Assembly (NCBI GenBank): GCA_017482345.1
Contig: JAFUNB010000016.1
Span: forward strand, 62,001-126,000
Length of the DNA stretch: 64,000 nt
Direction: 5' to 3'
Source: Oscillibacter sp.
GTDB lineage: Bacteria > Bacillota > Clostridia > Oscillospirales > Oscillospiraceae
Under the pieces are notes generated by a model. The model was not told the DNA's origin, made no database searches, and saw only the letters and a program-made list of their open reading frames with translations. Below, in pieces: positions 17,200 through 25,779 of the stretch; within the stretch, counting starts at the first letter, position 1, and each line of letters starts with the position of its first letter. A program made the translations under genes and the position numbers.

Positions 17200-17329
17200 G
17201 TGCTTGCGGAAGACGCCTGCCCTGGTTCGGTTTTGTTACGCTGGCCCGGGATGGCTAGCCCCGGGCGAACGGGATAGCGCCGGCCACAACGGCGTGGACC
17301 GCAAATATTTTTATAGGAGGAAACCCCAA

Positions 17330-19648
17330 ATGAAGAAGTTCCTTTCTCTGGTTCTGGCTCTGGTTATGGCCATGTCTCTGGTCACCATCAGCGCCGGCGC
17401 CAAGGACTTTGAGGACAACAGCGACATCAACTATGCTGATGCTGTTGCCGTCATGTCCGAGCTGAAGGTTGTCGACGGTTACACCGACGGTACCTTCCGC
17501 CCCGAGGCTCAGCTGAACCGTGGTGCAGCCGCTAAGATCGTCTGCAACATGATTCTGGGCCCCACCACCGCATCTGCCCTGAGCGCCTCCAGCGCTCCCT
17601 TCTCTGATGTTCCCGCTGACCACGTGTTCGCCGGCTACATCGCTTACTGCTCCAAGGAGGGCATCATCAACGGCTATTCCGATGGTACCTTCCGTCCCAC
17701 CGCTCCCCTGACCGGCTATGCTTTCATGAAGATGCTGCTGGGCGCTCTGGGCTATGACCCCGATCTGGAAGGCTACACTGGCGCCAACTGGTCCATCAAC
17801 GTTGCCAAGCAGGCCATCAACCTGGGTCTGGACGACGGCAATGACGATTTCGTCGGCACCAAGTACGTCACCCGTGAAGAGGCTTGCCTGTATGCCTTCA
17901 ACACCCTGCAGGCTGAGATGGTCGAGTATGACTCCAAGACCACTGTCACCGTGAACGGCGCTGAGGTTGTCGTCGGCGGTTCCGAGGCCAAGGTTGTTGA
18001 GGACGGTTACACCTTCGCCGACGCCTACTTCACCAAGCTGTCTGTCATCGAGGACGCCGAGGACGACTTCGGCCGCCCCGCCAAGACCTGGAAGAACGGC
18101 AAGACCACCATCGGTACCTTCGCCGAGGCTGCTGACCTGACCTACACCGGCGCTGAGTACGACGAGGATCTGGTCGAGGAGCTGGAAGAGGACTATGACT
18201 TCGCTGACGCTGACGTTTGGTACAACGGTGCCAAGGGCGTTGTTGACGCTGACGAGCTGAACGTGAACGGTTACACCATCGAGCTGTTCATCAATGACGA
18301 TGACGAGGTCACCGACATTGTTGTTACCGAGGCTTATGTTGTCGAGGTCACCGACGTTATCGAGGATGACGACGACGAGATCACCGCGGTCGAGCTGACT
18401 GTTTACGAGGCTGGCTACTACATCGCCAACGAGGCCTATGCTACCATCGAGATCAGCGTCGAGGACGACGAGGATGCCTATGAGCTGATCGCTTCCTATG
18501 AGGAGGACGATGTCTTCGCCGCATACCTGCTGCCCGGTTGGGAAGAGAAGGATGCCGATGACGCTCTGCTGGCTGTCGTGGACGTCGAGACCGTCGAGGG
18601 CAAGATCACCGCTAAGAGCGCTGACGAGTACTACGAGGGCTGGATCAAGATCGACGGCGTGAAGTATGAGTTCGCCAACGAGTACAGCCAGGTTGCTGTC
18701 GCCACCAAGGACGAGGGCACCTTCTACCTGCTGAACGGCTATGTTGTCCACGCTGACGTTGAGGAAGCCGAGAGCACCGATTATCTGGTTGTCATCGAGG
18801 CCGCCAAGGAGACCGGCATCTGGGGCGACGAGACCAACTACGCCAAGGTCGTCTATGCTGACGGCACCACCGAGGAGATCGAGACCGAGGAGCTGGCTAC
18901 CGCGGGCTCTGCTTACTCCTACAAGTACAACGATGACAAGGCTTACTATGAGCTGACTGTGAAGGACGCCGCTTCCGAGCTGACCATCACCAAGGGCACT
19001 TCTCTGATTAAGTCCGGCATCTATGGCAACTCCAAGACCGTCTACGTTCTGGTTGCTCTGGATGAGGACGGCGAGGTCGATGACGTTGACGTCTACACCA
19101 GCTACAAGAAGGTTCCCACCACCACTGGTGATGCTGCTGTCGTCGATAAGGACGGCCTGGCTAAGGTTGTCTTCGTGATCGACGGCGAGCTGGATACCTC
19201 CGCTGACGACATGATCTACGTTGCTGGCGCCGGCATGTCTGACCTGACCACCGACGAGGCTGTTGACAGCGACGGCTTCTACACCACCAACGCTGTTGTT
19301 GACGGTGAGATTGTTGAGATCATGGTTGACGTTGCTTCCTACGACGGTCTGTACAAGTCCTCCTCTACTTCCGAGGGCATCTACACTCTGTCCAACGCCG
19401 CCACCGCCGAGGGCGAGGAGCCTGATTACTATGTGGCTGCTTCCATGAAGGCTGCTTCCGACGAGGTTGTCAACCTGGGCGGCACCAAGATGGCTTACGC
19501 CGATGACGTCGTCGTGTATGTCGTTTCCGCTAAGGGCGCCATCACCGAGGGCTCCATCAGCAAGAATTACACCAACAGCATCGCTCAGGTTCTGTACACC
19601 ATGAACGACGACGCTGAGGTCGACATGATCATCGTCGAGAGAGCCTAA
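17330..19648 (+). CDS. SLH-domain surface (S-layer-like) protein
   Basis: A 772-residue exported protein. The signal peptide ends near TISAGA (about residue 24). Three SLH repeats follow (about 28-72, 84-130 and 145-190), with the hallmark DGTFRPEAQLNRGAA and YSDGTFRPTAPLTGY. The rest is a very acidic beta-rich region with many DD, DE and VV runs and no enzymatic motif. SLH repeats bind pyruvylated secondary wall polymers and anchor the protein to the wall. Codon use is strongly biased (CTG, GTC/GTT, AAG, ATC), as in highly expressed genes. ATG at 17330 follows TAGGAGG by 7 nt. Confidence 0.92.
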   Translation: MKKFLSLVLALVMAMSLVTISAGAKDFEDNSDINYADAVAVMSELKVVDGYTDGTFRPEAQLNRGAAAKIVCNMILGPTTASALSASSAPFSDVPADHVFAGYIAYCSKEGIINGYSDGTFRPTAPLTGYAFMKMLLGALGYDPDLEGYTGANWSINVAKQAINLGLDDGNDDFVGTKYVTREEACLYAFNTLQAEMVEYDSKTTVTVNGAEVVVGGSEAKVVEDGYTFADAYFTKLSVIEDAEDDFGRPAKTWKNGKTTIGTFAEAADLTYTGAEYDEDLVEELEEDYDFADADVWYNGAKGVVDADELNVNGYTIELFINDDDEVTDIVVTEAYVVEVTDVIEDDDDEITAVELTVYEAGYYIANEAYATIEISVEDDEDAYELIASYEEDDVFAAYLLPGWEEKDADDALLAVVDVETVEGKITAKSADEYYEGWIKIDGVKYEFANEYSQVAVATKDEGTFYLLNGYVVHADVEEAESTDYLVVIEAAKETGIWGDETNYAKVVYADGTTEEIETEELATAGSAYSYKYNDDKAYYELTVKDAASELTITKGTSLIKSGIYGNSKTVYVLVALDEDGEVDDVDVYTSYKKVPTTTGDAAVVDKDGLAKVVFVIDGELDTSADDMIYVAGAGMSDLTTDEAVDSDGFYTTNAVVDGEIVEIMVDVASYDGLYKSSSTSEGIYTLSNAATAEGEEPDYYVAASMKAASDEVVNLGGTKMAYADDVVVYVVSAKGAITEGSISKNYTNSIAQVLYTMNDDAEVDMIIVERA

Positions 19649-19687
19649 TTTCAGATTCTGAATTAGCGCTTAAACTTCAGATGAACC

Positions 19688-19729
19688 AACTCGCCCCCGC
19701 TGCATTTCTGCAGCGGGGGCGAGTTTTTT
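19688..19729. terminator. Strong terminator between converging SLH and envelope operons
   Basis: Perfect 17-bp GC-rich stem (19688-19704 with 19709-19725), loop TTTC, then T to 19729. Confidence 0.9.
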
Positions 19730-19737
19730 GTTTGCCG

Positions 19738-19962
19738 TCACCGTCTGGCATGGAATACCACGCGGAGCAGCGCGATCAGGAACCAAAGCGCCCCGATGGT
19801 GCAGACGGCAGCGGCAGAGAAGCGGAACAGCTCCCAAAACAGCTCCGGCTTCCAGAGCAGCAAGGCGGCCAGTCCCAGCAGCAGAGCTGCGGCGATCAGG
19901 AGAAACACAAGGCAATAACGGAAGAGAGAGGCGTAAAAGCGCGCGGTATCATGGTCGCCCAC
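19738..19962 (-). CDS. Small two-helix membrane protein
   Basis: A 74-residue protein with two hydrophobic segments (about 16-36 and 45-66) and Arg-rich ends. It is not recognised by family. GTG start with RBS AAAGGAGG, overlapping the PAP2 gene end by 14 nt, so it is the last cistron of the glycolipid operon. A role as a small membrane partner of the lipid enzymes is only a guess. Confidence 0.6.
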   Translation of the reverse strand: MGDHDTARFYASLFRYCLVFLLIAAALLLGLAALLLWKPELFWELFRFSAAAVCTIGALWFLIALLRVVFHARR

Positions 19963-20626
19963 GGAAGGCCTCCTTTCTGAACGAAATATACCAGGCGGCC
20001 AGACACACCGGAACGGCCGCCAGCACGTCCACCACAGAGTGCTGCTTCAAAAACACCGTGGACGCGCAGATGAGCACCGCAGTCGTCCCAAAGGCCCATT
20101 TCCAACCCCGGCTCTGAAAGCGAGGCACGGAAAACGCGGTGCAGCACACCGCCGCGGAGCCGATCACATGGATGGAGGGACAGACATTGGTGTTGGTGTC
20201 AAACTGATAGAAGTAAAACAGAAACCGGGTAAACAGGTTGTCCCGGGAAAAGGTCTCCGGCCGCAGATTCTGGCAGGTGGGGAACAGGAAGTAGACGGCC
20301 ATGGCGGCGGTGTAGGAGACGATAATGAAGCCCATGAACCGCCGGAACGCCTCCACATCATACAGCAGGGTGTAAACGTGCATACCCGCCAGATAGACGA
20401 ACCAGAACAGGTAGGGGATCAGGAAAACTTCGCAGAAGGGGATCAGGCTGTCCAGCCGGCAGGAGACCGGGGCGTACACCGTCACCGGGGACAGTCTCTC
20501 CACATACAAAAAAGCCAGGCCGAACACCGGCCAGTACAACAGCAGCTTCAGGTGGGAAAAGGCCGGATCGCTGAGCCGGGAGAGGCGCAGCTGCCGGTAA
20601 TCCACCGCGGGGAGGGCGCGTTCCAT
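19949..20626 (-). CDS. PAP2-family membrane phosphatase
   Basis: A 225-residue integral membrane protein with about six helices. The PAP2 catalytic elements are visible in modified form: CPSIHV (motif 2, His in PSxH) and TVFLKQHSVVDV (motif 3, His and Asp). Family role: dephosphorylation of lipid phosphates such as phosphatidate or undecaprenyl diphosphate, or transferase chemistry on them. The start codon overlaps the stop of the glycosyltransferase gene, so it is tightly coupled to glycolipid synthesis. Supplying diacylglycerol to the glycosyltransferase is a reasonable but unproven role. Confidence 0.85.
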   Translation of the reverse strand: MERALPAVDYRQLRLSRLSDPAFSHLKLLLYWPVFGLAFLYVERLSPVTVYAPVSCRLDSLIPFCEVFLIPYLFWFVYLAGMHVYTLLYDVEAFRRFMGFIIVSYTAAMAVYFLFPTCQNLRPETFSRDNLFTRFLFYFYQFDTNTNVCPSIHVIGSAAVCCTAFSVPRFQSRGWKWAFGTTAVLICASTVFLKQHSVVDVLAAVPVCLAAWYISFRKEAFRGRP

Positions 20627-21756
20627 CAGGCCGGCTCCTGTTCCCGGACGCCGGAGAGTACCGCCCGGCAGATATACTCCGCGGCAGAGCGCTCGGACTC
20701 CGGCGCGAAGGCGGCGCTCATCCGCGCCAGGGCCTCATCGTCCGCCAGCAGTCTTACGGAAAGCTCCGCCAGCTCCTCCGGCGTATCCGCGGTCACGGCC
20801 GCACCCTGCCGGCAGTAGAACTCCAGATTATACGTCTCGCATCCCGCCACGGCATTGACGAACACCATAGGCAGCCGCTTGCGGGCGGCCTCGGTGACGC
20901 TGATGCCGCCGGGCTTTGTCAGATACAGGTCGGCGCTGTCCATCATGGGGGAGACGTCCTGCACATAGCCGTACATATGGATGCGGCTGTCGCCGGCATG
21001 GGTCCGCTCCAGACTCCTGCGCAGGCGGTGGTTCGTGCCGCAGATGACAGACACCCGGCCGTTTTCCGGCAGCTGACGGGCGATGAGCCGCACCAGGCGG
21101 CGGATGGGCCCGCAGCCCATGCTGCCGCACATGATGAGCAGGTGCTTCTCCTCGGGCCGCAGGCCGATGCGTTCCTTTGCTGCGGCACGGTCCAGCGAGC
21201 GGTCAAACTGCGCCCGGACGGGAATCCCGCTGGCAGAGAGCTTTTCCGCCGGAACGCCGCAGGAGACAAACTCGCCGGAGAGGCTTTCGTGGGGAATGAA
21301 GTACAGATCCAGTCGACTCTGTCCGCAGCTGGGAGAGCAGGTATAGTCTGTGGCGACGAAATAGGTGGCCAGCCGGCCGGGATGACGGCGCAGCACCTCC
21401 GTCAGCATAAGGGCGGAGAGTACATGGGTACAGATGATGGCGTCATAGCCTCCCTCAGTCAGAAACCGGAACAGCCGCTCCGTGCCGGAGGCCAGCAGCT
21501 TATAGATGCCGGACAGCTCATCAAACGCGGCAGGGTGGCGTTCGGCATAGCGGTATCCAAACCGGAACAGGCCCGGCAGATGGCGGTAGACGCCGTTGAA
21601 GGCCGTGGTGACCAGCCGGGACGTGGCAGGGGAGATGAAGCGGAAGGCGTCCTCCATGTCGCAGGGGACGCCCCGCTCCAGAAAGGACGACTGGATGGCG
21701 CGGCCGCAGGAATTGTGGCCCTCGCCGGTATTACAGCTTAAGATCAGTACTCGCAT
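20626..21756 (-). CDS. MGDG-synthase/UgtP-type glycosyltransferase (GT28)
   Basis: A 376-residue peripheral membrane glycosyltransferase. The N-terminal domain opens LILSCNTGEGHNSCGRAI, the signature of MGDG synthase and UgtP enzymes, and continues with CTHVLSALM. The C-terminal nucleotide-sugar domain has MCGSMGCGPI and the donor motif YLTKPGGISVTEAARKRLPMVFV. Family role: transfer of glucose or galactose from the UDP-sugar to diacylglycerol. RBS AAAGGAG. It is the second gene of a four-gene envelope operon, overlapping both neighbours. Confidence 0.9.
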   Translation of the reverse strand: MRVLILSCNTGEGHNSCGRAIQSSFLERGVPCDMEDAFRFISPATSRLVTTAFNGVYRHLPGLFRFGYRYAERHPAAFDELSGIYKLLASGTERLFRFLTEGGYDAIICTHVLSALMLTEVLRRHPGRLATYFVATDYTCSPSCGQSRLDLYFIPHESLSGEFVSCGVPAEKLSASGIPVRAQFDRSLDRAAAKERIGLRPEEKHLLIMCGSMGCGPIRRLVRLIARQLPENGRVSVICGTNHRLRRSLERTHAGDSRIHMYGYVQDVSPMMDSADLYLTKPGGISVTEAARKRLPMVFVNAVAGCETYNLEFYCRQGAAVTADTPEELAELSVRLLADDEALARMSAAFAPESERSAAEYICRAVLSGVREQEPA

Positions 21757-22226
21757 ACGAACTCCTTTCGGACAGGCCGGCCGCGCAGCAGCCGCAGCAG
21801 CCGGGGACGGTTATAACGCTGGATGAGGATATAGAGGCCGTTGACCAAAAAGTTGAGGCCGGCCATAACGGCGCCACCCCGTCCCGGCCACAGCCGCAGA
21901 CAGCGCAGCCCCGCAACGCACAGCAGGACGTGGATCAGCTCCGCCACGCAGGTCTCCCGCACCATATCCGGCAGGTTGGCGCGAAAGCGGCCCTCCAGCC
22001 GCTTTTTCGGCAGCACTCCCGGCAGGATGCGGCTCATGTCCGGCAGCTTGTTCTGCCACGTTTTGATGTGCAGATATTCATAAATACGCCCCTCCTGTTC
22101 AAAGGAGAAGCTGGGATAGGGAAAGCAGTCCGCCCGGATCCATGTTTCCGGCAGACACCGGCCCAGTATAAACGCCGCAGCCCCGGTCAGCGCCAGATAG
22201 CAGCCGCAGCGAAAGCATCCTGCCAT
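21744..22226 (-). CDS. Membrane protein resembling glycosyl-4,4'-diaponeurosporenoate acyltransferase
   Basis: A 160-residue membrane protein with an N-terminal helix and two C-terminal helices. The central segment HIKTWQNKLPDM, then KKRL and ETCVAELIHVLL, matches my recollection of the small CrtO-like acyltransferase family of Firmicutes (KxWK-LP and ET-AE-H pattern). ATG at 22226 is chosen because GGGAGG lies 8 nt before it; the GTG at 22235 abuts that site. In an operon with a diacylglycerol glycosyltransferase it may acylate a glycolipid. Family assignment is moderate, function is inference. Confidence 0.65.
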   Translation of the reverse strand: MAGCFRCGCYLALTGAAAFILGRCLPETWIRADCFPYPSFSFEQEGRIYEYLHIKTWQNKLPDMSRILPGVLPKKRLEGRFRANLPDMVRETCVAELIHVLLCVAGLRCLRLWPGRGGAVMAGLNFLVNGLYILIQRYNRPRLLRLLRGRPVRKEFVCEY

Positions 22227-22305
22227 CCGCTTCACCTCCCATGCTGCGTCTCCGGTCAGGACAAGCTCCTTCTGATTTTATCCCTGTCAGCATAGCAGAT
22301 GTTTT

Positions 22306-22341
22306 TCAACAGAAACTCAACTGTTCTTCAACAATCGTTGA
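22306..22341 (-). promoter_or_regulatory. Repeat cluster upstream of the glycolipid operon (candidate response-regulator site)
   Basis: Three TCAAC elements at 22306, 22317 and 22328 are spaced exactly 11 bp, one helical turn. The last forms a palindrome TCAACAATCGTTGA (22328-22341). A TATGCT -10-like box for the minus strand lies at 22294-22289, so the repeats cover about -16 to -50, the usual place for OmpR-family activators. The same 14-bp palindrome occurs upstream of the response regulator operon at 24183. Confidence 0.55.
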
Positions 22342-22342
22342 G

Positions 22343-22365
22343 AAAGCGCTCCCGCGGAGCGCTTT
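22343..22365. terminator. Terminator of the two-component operon
   Basis: 10-bp stem AAAGCGCTCC/GGAGCGCTTT (22343-22352 with 22356-22365), loop CGC. The T-run on the minus strand is short (TTTCT). Confidence 0.6.
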
Positions 22366-22379
22366 TCGTGTTTCCTGAT

Positions 22380-23417
22380 TCAATTGGCGTCCGGCAGTGT
22401 CACCGTGATCCGGCAGCCGCCGCCCGGACCGTTTTCCGCCGCGACGGTGCCGCCGGCCTGGTCCAGAATGTGCTTCACCAGCGCCAGACCCAGACCGTTG
22501 CCCTCGTCCTTATGGGAGGTGTCTCCCTGGTAGAACTTGTCGAACATGTGCCGGCGGACCTCCTCGGTGATGCCGGGGCCGGTGTCCTCCACCGCAAAGA
22601 TGATCTGCCCCTCCTGACGGGTCAGCTCCATGCGGATGGAGCCGCCGGGGGGCGTGAATTTCACGGCGTTGCCCAGCAGATTGCCCCACACATGGGGCAT
22701 GAGCAGCTCGCTGCCGGTATAGTTCACCGCCTCCAGCTCCACATCGAATCCGATGTCCTTCGGCTCCCATTCCCGTTCCAGCATAACGAGAGCCTGGCGG
22801 ATCTGCTCGTCCAGCCGGAAGGTGGTCTGCTTCAGCGGAATGGCGTGATTGGCCACTTTGGACAGCAGCAGGATGTTGCCCACCAGGCTGGACAGCCGCC
22901 GGGTGTTCAGCAGGATCTTCTCCGCGTACTTCCGCTGCAGCTCCGGCGTCTCCGGCTCATCGTCGGAGAGGAGGGTGGCATAGCCCTCGATGGCGTTGAT
23001 GGGGGTCTTGAACTCGTGGGACACCCCGGAGATAAAGTCCATCTGCAGAATCTCCGTGGCGCCCAGCTCCTCCGTCATCAGATTAAAGTTGGCGTAAATG
23101 TCCCGGATCTCCCGGAAGCGGTTCTTCGTGGTGAGCCGGACGGAAAAATCCCCCGCCGCCACCTGCTCCATGGCCTGGCCCAGCCGGGTGATGGGGTCGA
23201 AGAACTGGATGGTCAGGAAGTTGGTGATGGCGCCGCCGATGACCGCGCTGGTGATGAGGATCCAAACCAGCGTGGGCACCACCAGCGTAACGCTGAACAC
23301 CTTGTGGAGAAACTTCGCGAAAAACCAGGCAAAGGCAATGGTTCCCATGATCTCCGCCATGGTCAGGAGCGTGAAAATAATGCGCATATTGATGCGCCGG
23401 CTGATTTTTCGTTTCAC
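22380..23417 (-). CDS. Membrane sensor histidine kinase (HAMP-HisKA-HATPase)
   Basis: A 345-residue kinase. Two helices (about 13-35 and 43-68) are separated by fewer than ten residues, so there is no extracytoplasmic sensor domain. A HAMP linker (about 70-120) follows, then HisKA with SHEFKTP (His134) and an HATPase with N box NLLGNAVKF, G1 EDTGPGI, F box FDKFYQG and G2 GNGLGLALVK. Kinases of this shape often sense membrane or envelope stress. GTG start overlapping the regulator stop by 4 nt. The neighbouring glycolipid operon and MATE exporter are plausible outputs. Confidence 0.93.
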   Translation of the reverse strand: MKRKISRRINMRIIFTLLTMAEIMGTIAFAWFFAKFLHKVFSVTLVVPTLVWILITSAVIGGAITNFLTIQFFDPITRLGQAMEQVAAGDFSVRLTTKNRFREIRDIYANFNLMTEELGATEILQMDFISGVSHEFKTPINAIEGYATLLSDDEPETPELQRKYAEKILLNTRRLSSLVGNILLLSKVANHAIPLKQTTFRLDEQIRQALVMLEREWEPKDIGFDVELEAVNYTGSELLMPHVWGNLLGNAVKFTPPGGSIRMELTRQEGQIIFAVEDTGPGITEEVRRHMFDKFYQGDTSHKDEGNGLGLALVKHILDQAGGTVAAENGPGGGCRITVTLPDAN

Positions 23418-24085
23418 AGCTTCACCACCTTATATCCCACGCCTCGCATGGTGACGATCTTAAAATCCTCATTGTCACGGAATCGTTCCCGCAGGCGGCC
23501 GATGTGAACATCCACTGTATGAGTATCCGTGCCAGAGTCATATCCCCAGATATCGTCCATCAACTGCTGACGGGTAAAGATCTTTCCCGGGAAAGCGGCC
23601 ATTTTATAGAGCAGCATGAACTCCTTCTGGGGGAGGATCGTGCTCTTTCCGCCGCAGGTGACGGTCAGGGAGTCGCACTCCAGCACCGTCTCGCCGATGA
23701 CCTGCCGGCGGTCGTTGATCATCTGGGCCCGGCGCAGCAGGGCGCCCACCCGCAGCACCATCTCATTGATGTTGACTGGCTTGACCATGTAATCGTCCGT
23801 GCCGGAGAGAAAGCCCTGGCGCATATCGTCAAAGGCGTTTTTGGCGGTGATCATCAGCACGGGGATCTGGCTGCCGCTCTCCCGCAGGGACTGCACCAGC
23901 TGGTAGCCGTCCATAACCGGCATCATGATATCCGAGATGATCAGGTCGCAGTAATCCTGCTCCAGCGCGTCCAGCGCCTCCTGGCCGTTGGACACACCCC
24001 GGACAGAATAGCCGTGTTTGGTCAATACGTGCTGAAACAGCTGGCGCAGCTCCCGGTCATCCTCCACGATCATAATTTTGAACAT
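23414..24085 (-). CDS. OmpR/PhoB-family response regulator
   Basis: A 223-residue regulator. The receiver has E8/D9/D10 and phosphoacceptor D52 in IISDIMMPVMDG, followed by the conserved Thr (MITAKN) and Lys (MVKPVN). The C-terminal winged helix ends IGRLRERFRDNEDFKIVTMRGVGYKV. ATG at 24085 is chosen because GGAGG lies 9 nt upstream; an upstream in-frame ATG at 24136 has no such site. First gene of the operon with the kinase. A palindrome just above its promoter suggests autoregulation. Confidence 0.93.
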   Translation of the reverse strand: MFKIMIVEDDRELRQLFQHVLTKHGYSVRGVSNGQEALDALEQDYCDLIISDIMMPVMDGYQLVQSLRESGSQIPVLMITAKNAFDDMRQGFLSGTDDYMVKPVNINEMVLRVGALLRRAQMINDRRQVIGETVLECDSLTVTCGGKSTILPQKEFMLLYKMAAFPGKIFTRQQLMDDIWGYDSGTDTHTVDVHIGRLRERFRDNEDFKIVTMRGVGYKVVKL

Positions 24086-24137
24086 AGGCACTACCTCCTT
24101 CGGCGGGATCTCCGCCGCCTGATCCTTTGCTGCCACA

Positions 24138-24165
24138 ATTATACACGGGAATTTCCGGGTTTCAA
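24138..24165 (-). promoter_or_regulatory. Promoter of the two-component operon
   Basis: Minus-strand TTGAAA (24165-24160), 16-bp spacer, TATAAT (24143-24138), about 55 nt before the regulator start codon. Confidence 0.6.
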
Positions 24166-24182
24166 ATCCTTCCTTTCAAAGC

Positions 24183-24196
24183 TCAACGATTGTTGA
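24183..24196. promoter_or_regulatory. 14-bp palindrome TCAACGATTGTTGA between the regulator operon and the MATE gene
   Basis: TCAAC-GATT-GTTGA. It is the exact reverse complement of the element at 22328-22341. It lies about 18 bp upstream of the regulator operon -35 box and 62 bp upstream of the MATE gene -35 box. Two TCAAA half-site-like elements (24162, 24176) are adjacent. Confidence 0.55.
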
Positions 24197-24257
24197 AAAA
24201 CCTGGGCCGCCCAAGCCGGTTCCGCCTTCCTCTGCCGCCTTTTCCGTGTTTTTTGTC

Positions 24258-24286
24258 TTGCTGTTCCCCTTTTCGTGGACTATACT
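24258..24286 (+). promoter_or_regulatory. Promoter of the MATE exporter gene
   Basis: TTGCTG (24258-24263), 17-bp spacer, TATACT (24281-24286), 40 nt before the start codon. Confidence 0.5.
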
Positions 24287-24326
24287 CAAAAGAGAACGTT
24301 ATCTGACAACTGTGAGGACTGGTTTC

Positions 24327-25688
24327 ATGATCCGGGATAAAGCCTTTTACAAAACATTTTTCATTCTGACCCTCTCTCTGGCGCTGCAGAACCTTCTGAC
24401 CTTCAGCGTCAACATGATGGACACCATCATGCTGGGCCGGTACAGCCAGGTGGCCATGAGCGGCGTCAGCCTGTGCAACCAGGTGCAGTTTTTGCTGCAG
24501 ATGCTGGTGCAGGGCGCCGGCGAGGGCGCCGTGGTGCTGGGCGCCCAGTACTGGGGCAAGGGAAAGCTGGAGCCCATCCCCCACATCATCGGCTGCGCCC
24601 TGCGGTTCGGCGGCGCCATGGCGGCGATCCTGTTCGGCGTGGTGCTGTTCGCGCCGGAGCAGCTGCTGCGGCTGCTGTCCAACGACGGGGCGGTCATCGC
24701 CGAGGGCGTGGCATATTTCCAGATCATCTGCTTCTCCTACCTGATCTTCACCATCACCAACATTCTGGTGGCCTCCCTGCGGTCCATCGGCGTGGTGAAA
24801 ATCGGCTATATCATCTCGTTTTCCACCCTGTGCATCAATGTGTGCTGCAACTACCTGCTCATTTATGGCAAGTTCGGCTTCCCGGAGCTGGGCGTGCGGG
24901 GCGCGGCCATCGCCACCCTCATCTCCCGCTGCGCGGAGCTGGTCATCGTGGTGTGGTTCCTGAAGTACCGGGAGACCACCCTGCGGCTGAACTGGCGCAA
25001 GCTGGTATTCATCGACACCAGCTACATCCGGGACTATTTCCGGGTGTCCTTCCCGGTGCTCATCAACCAGGCCCAGTGGGGCGTGGCGCAGATGGTGCAG
25101 ACCGGCATCCTGGGCCACTTAGGCGGCGACGTCACCGCTGCCAACGCCATCGCGGTGCAGGTGTATCAGGTTTTGTCCGTGGTGGCCTACGGCGCCGCCT
25201 CCGCCTCCGGCATCTTCACCGGCAAGACCATCGGCGCCGGCAGGCAGGACGAGCTGAAACGGCAGGTCTACACCTTTGAGGTGCTGTTCTCCGTCATCGG
25301 CATCATCACCGGCCTTGTCATCTTCCTGCTGCGCCGCCCCATCCTGACCTTGTTCGGCGGCACGCTAACCCCCGCGGCCTACGCGCTGTCCCTGCAGTTT
25401 ATCGTCGTCATGGCCATCACCACGGTAGGCACCTCCTACCAGATGGCCTGCGACAACGGCATCATTCGGGGCGGCGGCGACACCTCCTTCAGCGCCAAGA
25501 TGAACCTCATCAGCATGTGGCTCATCATCGTGCCCCTGTCCGCTCTGGCGGCCTTCCGCTGGAATTGGGCGCCGGTGGTGGTGTTCTTCCTGCTGAAGTG
25601 GGATCAGCTCTACAAGATCGTCCCCGTGGCCATCCGGCTTCACAGCTGGAAGTGGATCCGCGTGGTCACCCGCAGCGACGAGGCATAA
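24327..25688 (+). CDS. MATE-family efflux transporter
   Basis: A 453-residue membrane protein with about twelve helices in two homologous halves. Typical MATE features are visible: FSVNMMDTIMLGRYSQVAMSGVSLCNQ in the first half, INQAQWGVAQMV at the start of the second, and the conserved RGGGDT near the end. Family role: Na+- or H+-coupled export of cationic drugs or metabolites. ATG at 24327 gives a normal-length protein; an open frame extends 27 codons upstream but contains the promoter. Divergent from the two-component operon and possibly part of its regulon. Confidence 0.92.
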   Translation: MIRDKAFYKTFFILTLSLALQNLLTFSVNMMDTIMLGRYSQVAMSGVSLCNQVQFLLQMLVQGAGEGAVVLGAQYWGKGKLEPIPHIIGCALRFGGAMAAILFGVVLFAPEQLLRLLSNDGAVIAEGVAYFQIICFSYLIFTITNILVASLRSIGVVKIGYIISFSTLCINVCCNYLLIYGKFGFPELGVRGAAIATLISRCAELVIVVWFLKYRETTLRLNWRKLVFIDTSYIRDYFRVSFPVLINQAQWGVAQMVQTGILGHLGGDVTAANAIAVQVYQVLSVVAYGAASASGIFTGKTIGAGRQDELKRQVYTFEVLFSVIGIITGLVIFLLRRPILTLFGGTLTPAAYALSLQFIVVMAITTVGTSYQMACDNGIIRGGGDTSFSAKMNLISMWLIIVPLSALAAFRWNWAPVVVFFLLKWDQLYKIVPVAIRLHSWKWIRVVTRSDEA

Positions 25689-25698
25689 AAAATTTTTA

Positions 25699-25729
25699 GA
25701 GCAGCTGATTTGTAATCAGCTGCTCCTTT
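25699..25729 (+). terminator. Terminator of the MATE gene
   Basis: Perfect 12-bp stem (25699-25710 with 25714-25725), loop TGT, then CTTT. Confidence 0.75.
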
Positions 25730-25733
25730 GCGC

Positions 25734-25769
25734 AAAAACAGCGCCCCGAAACGATTGTTTCGGGGCGCT
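25734..25769 (-). terminator. Terminator of the dicarboxylate catabolic operon
   Basis: Perfect 13-bp stem (25769-25757 with 25752-25740), loop of 4 nt. On the minus strand it is followed by a T-run at 25738-25734. It closes the long operon that begins at 32941. Confidence 0.88.
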
Positions 25770-25779
25770 GCTGCTTCAG

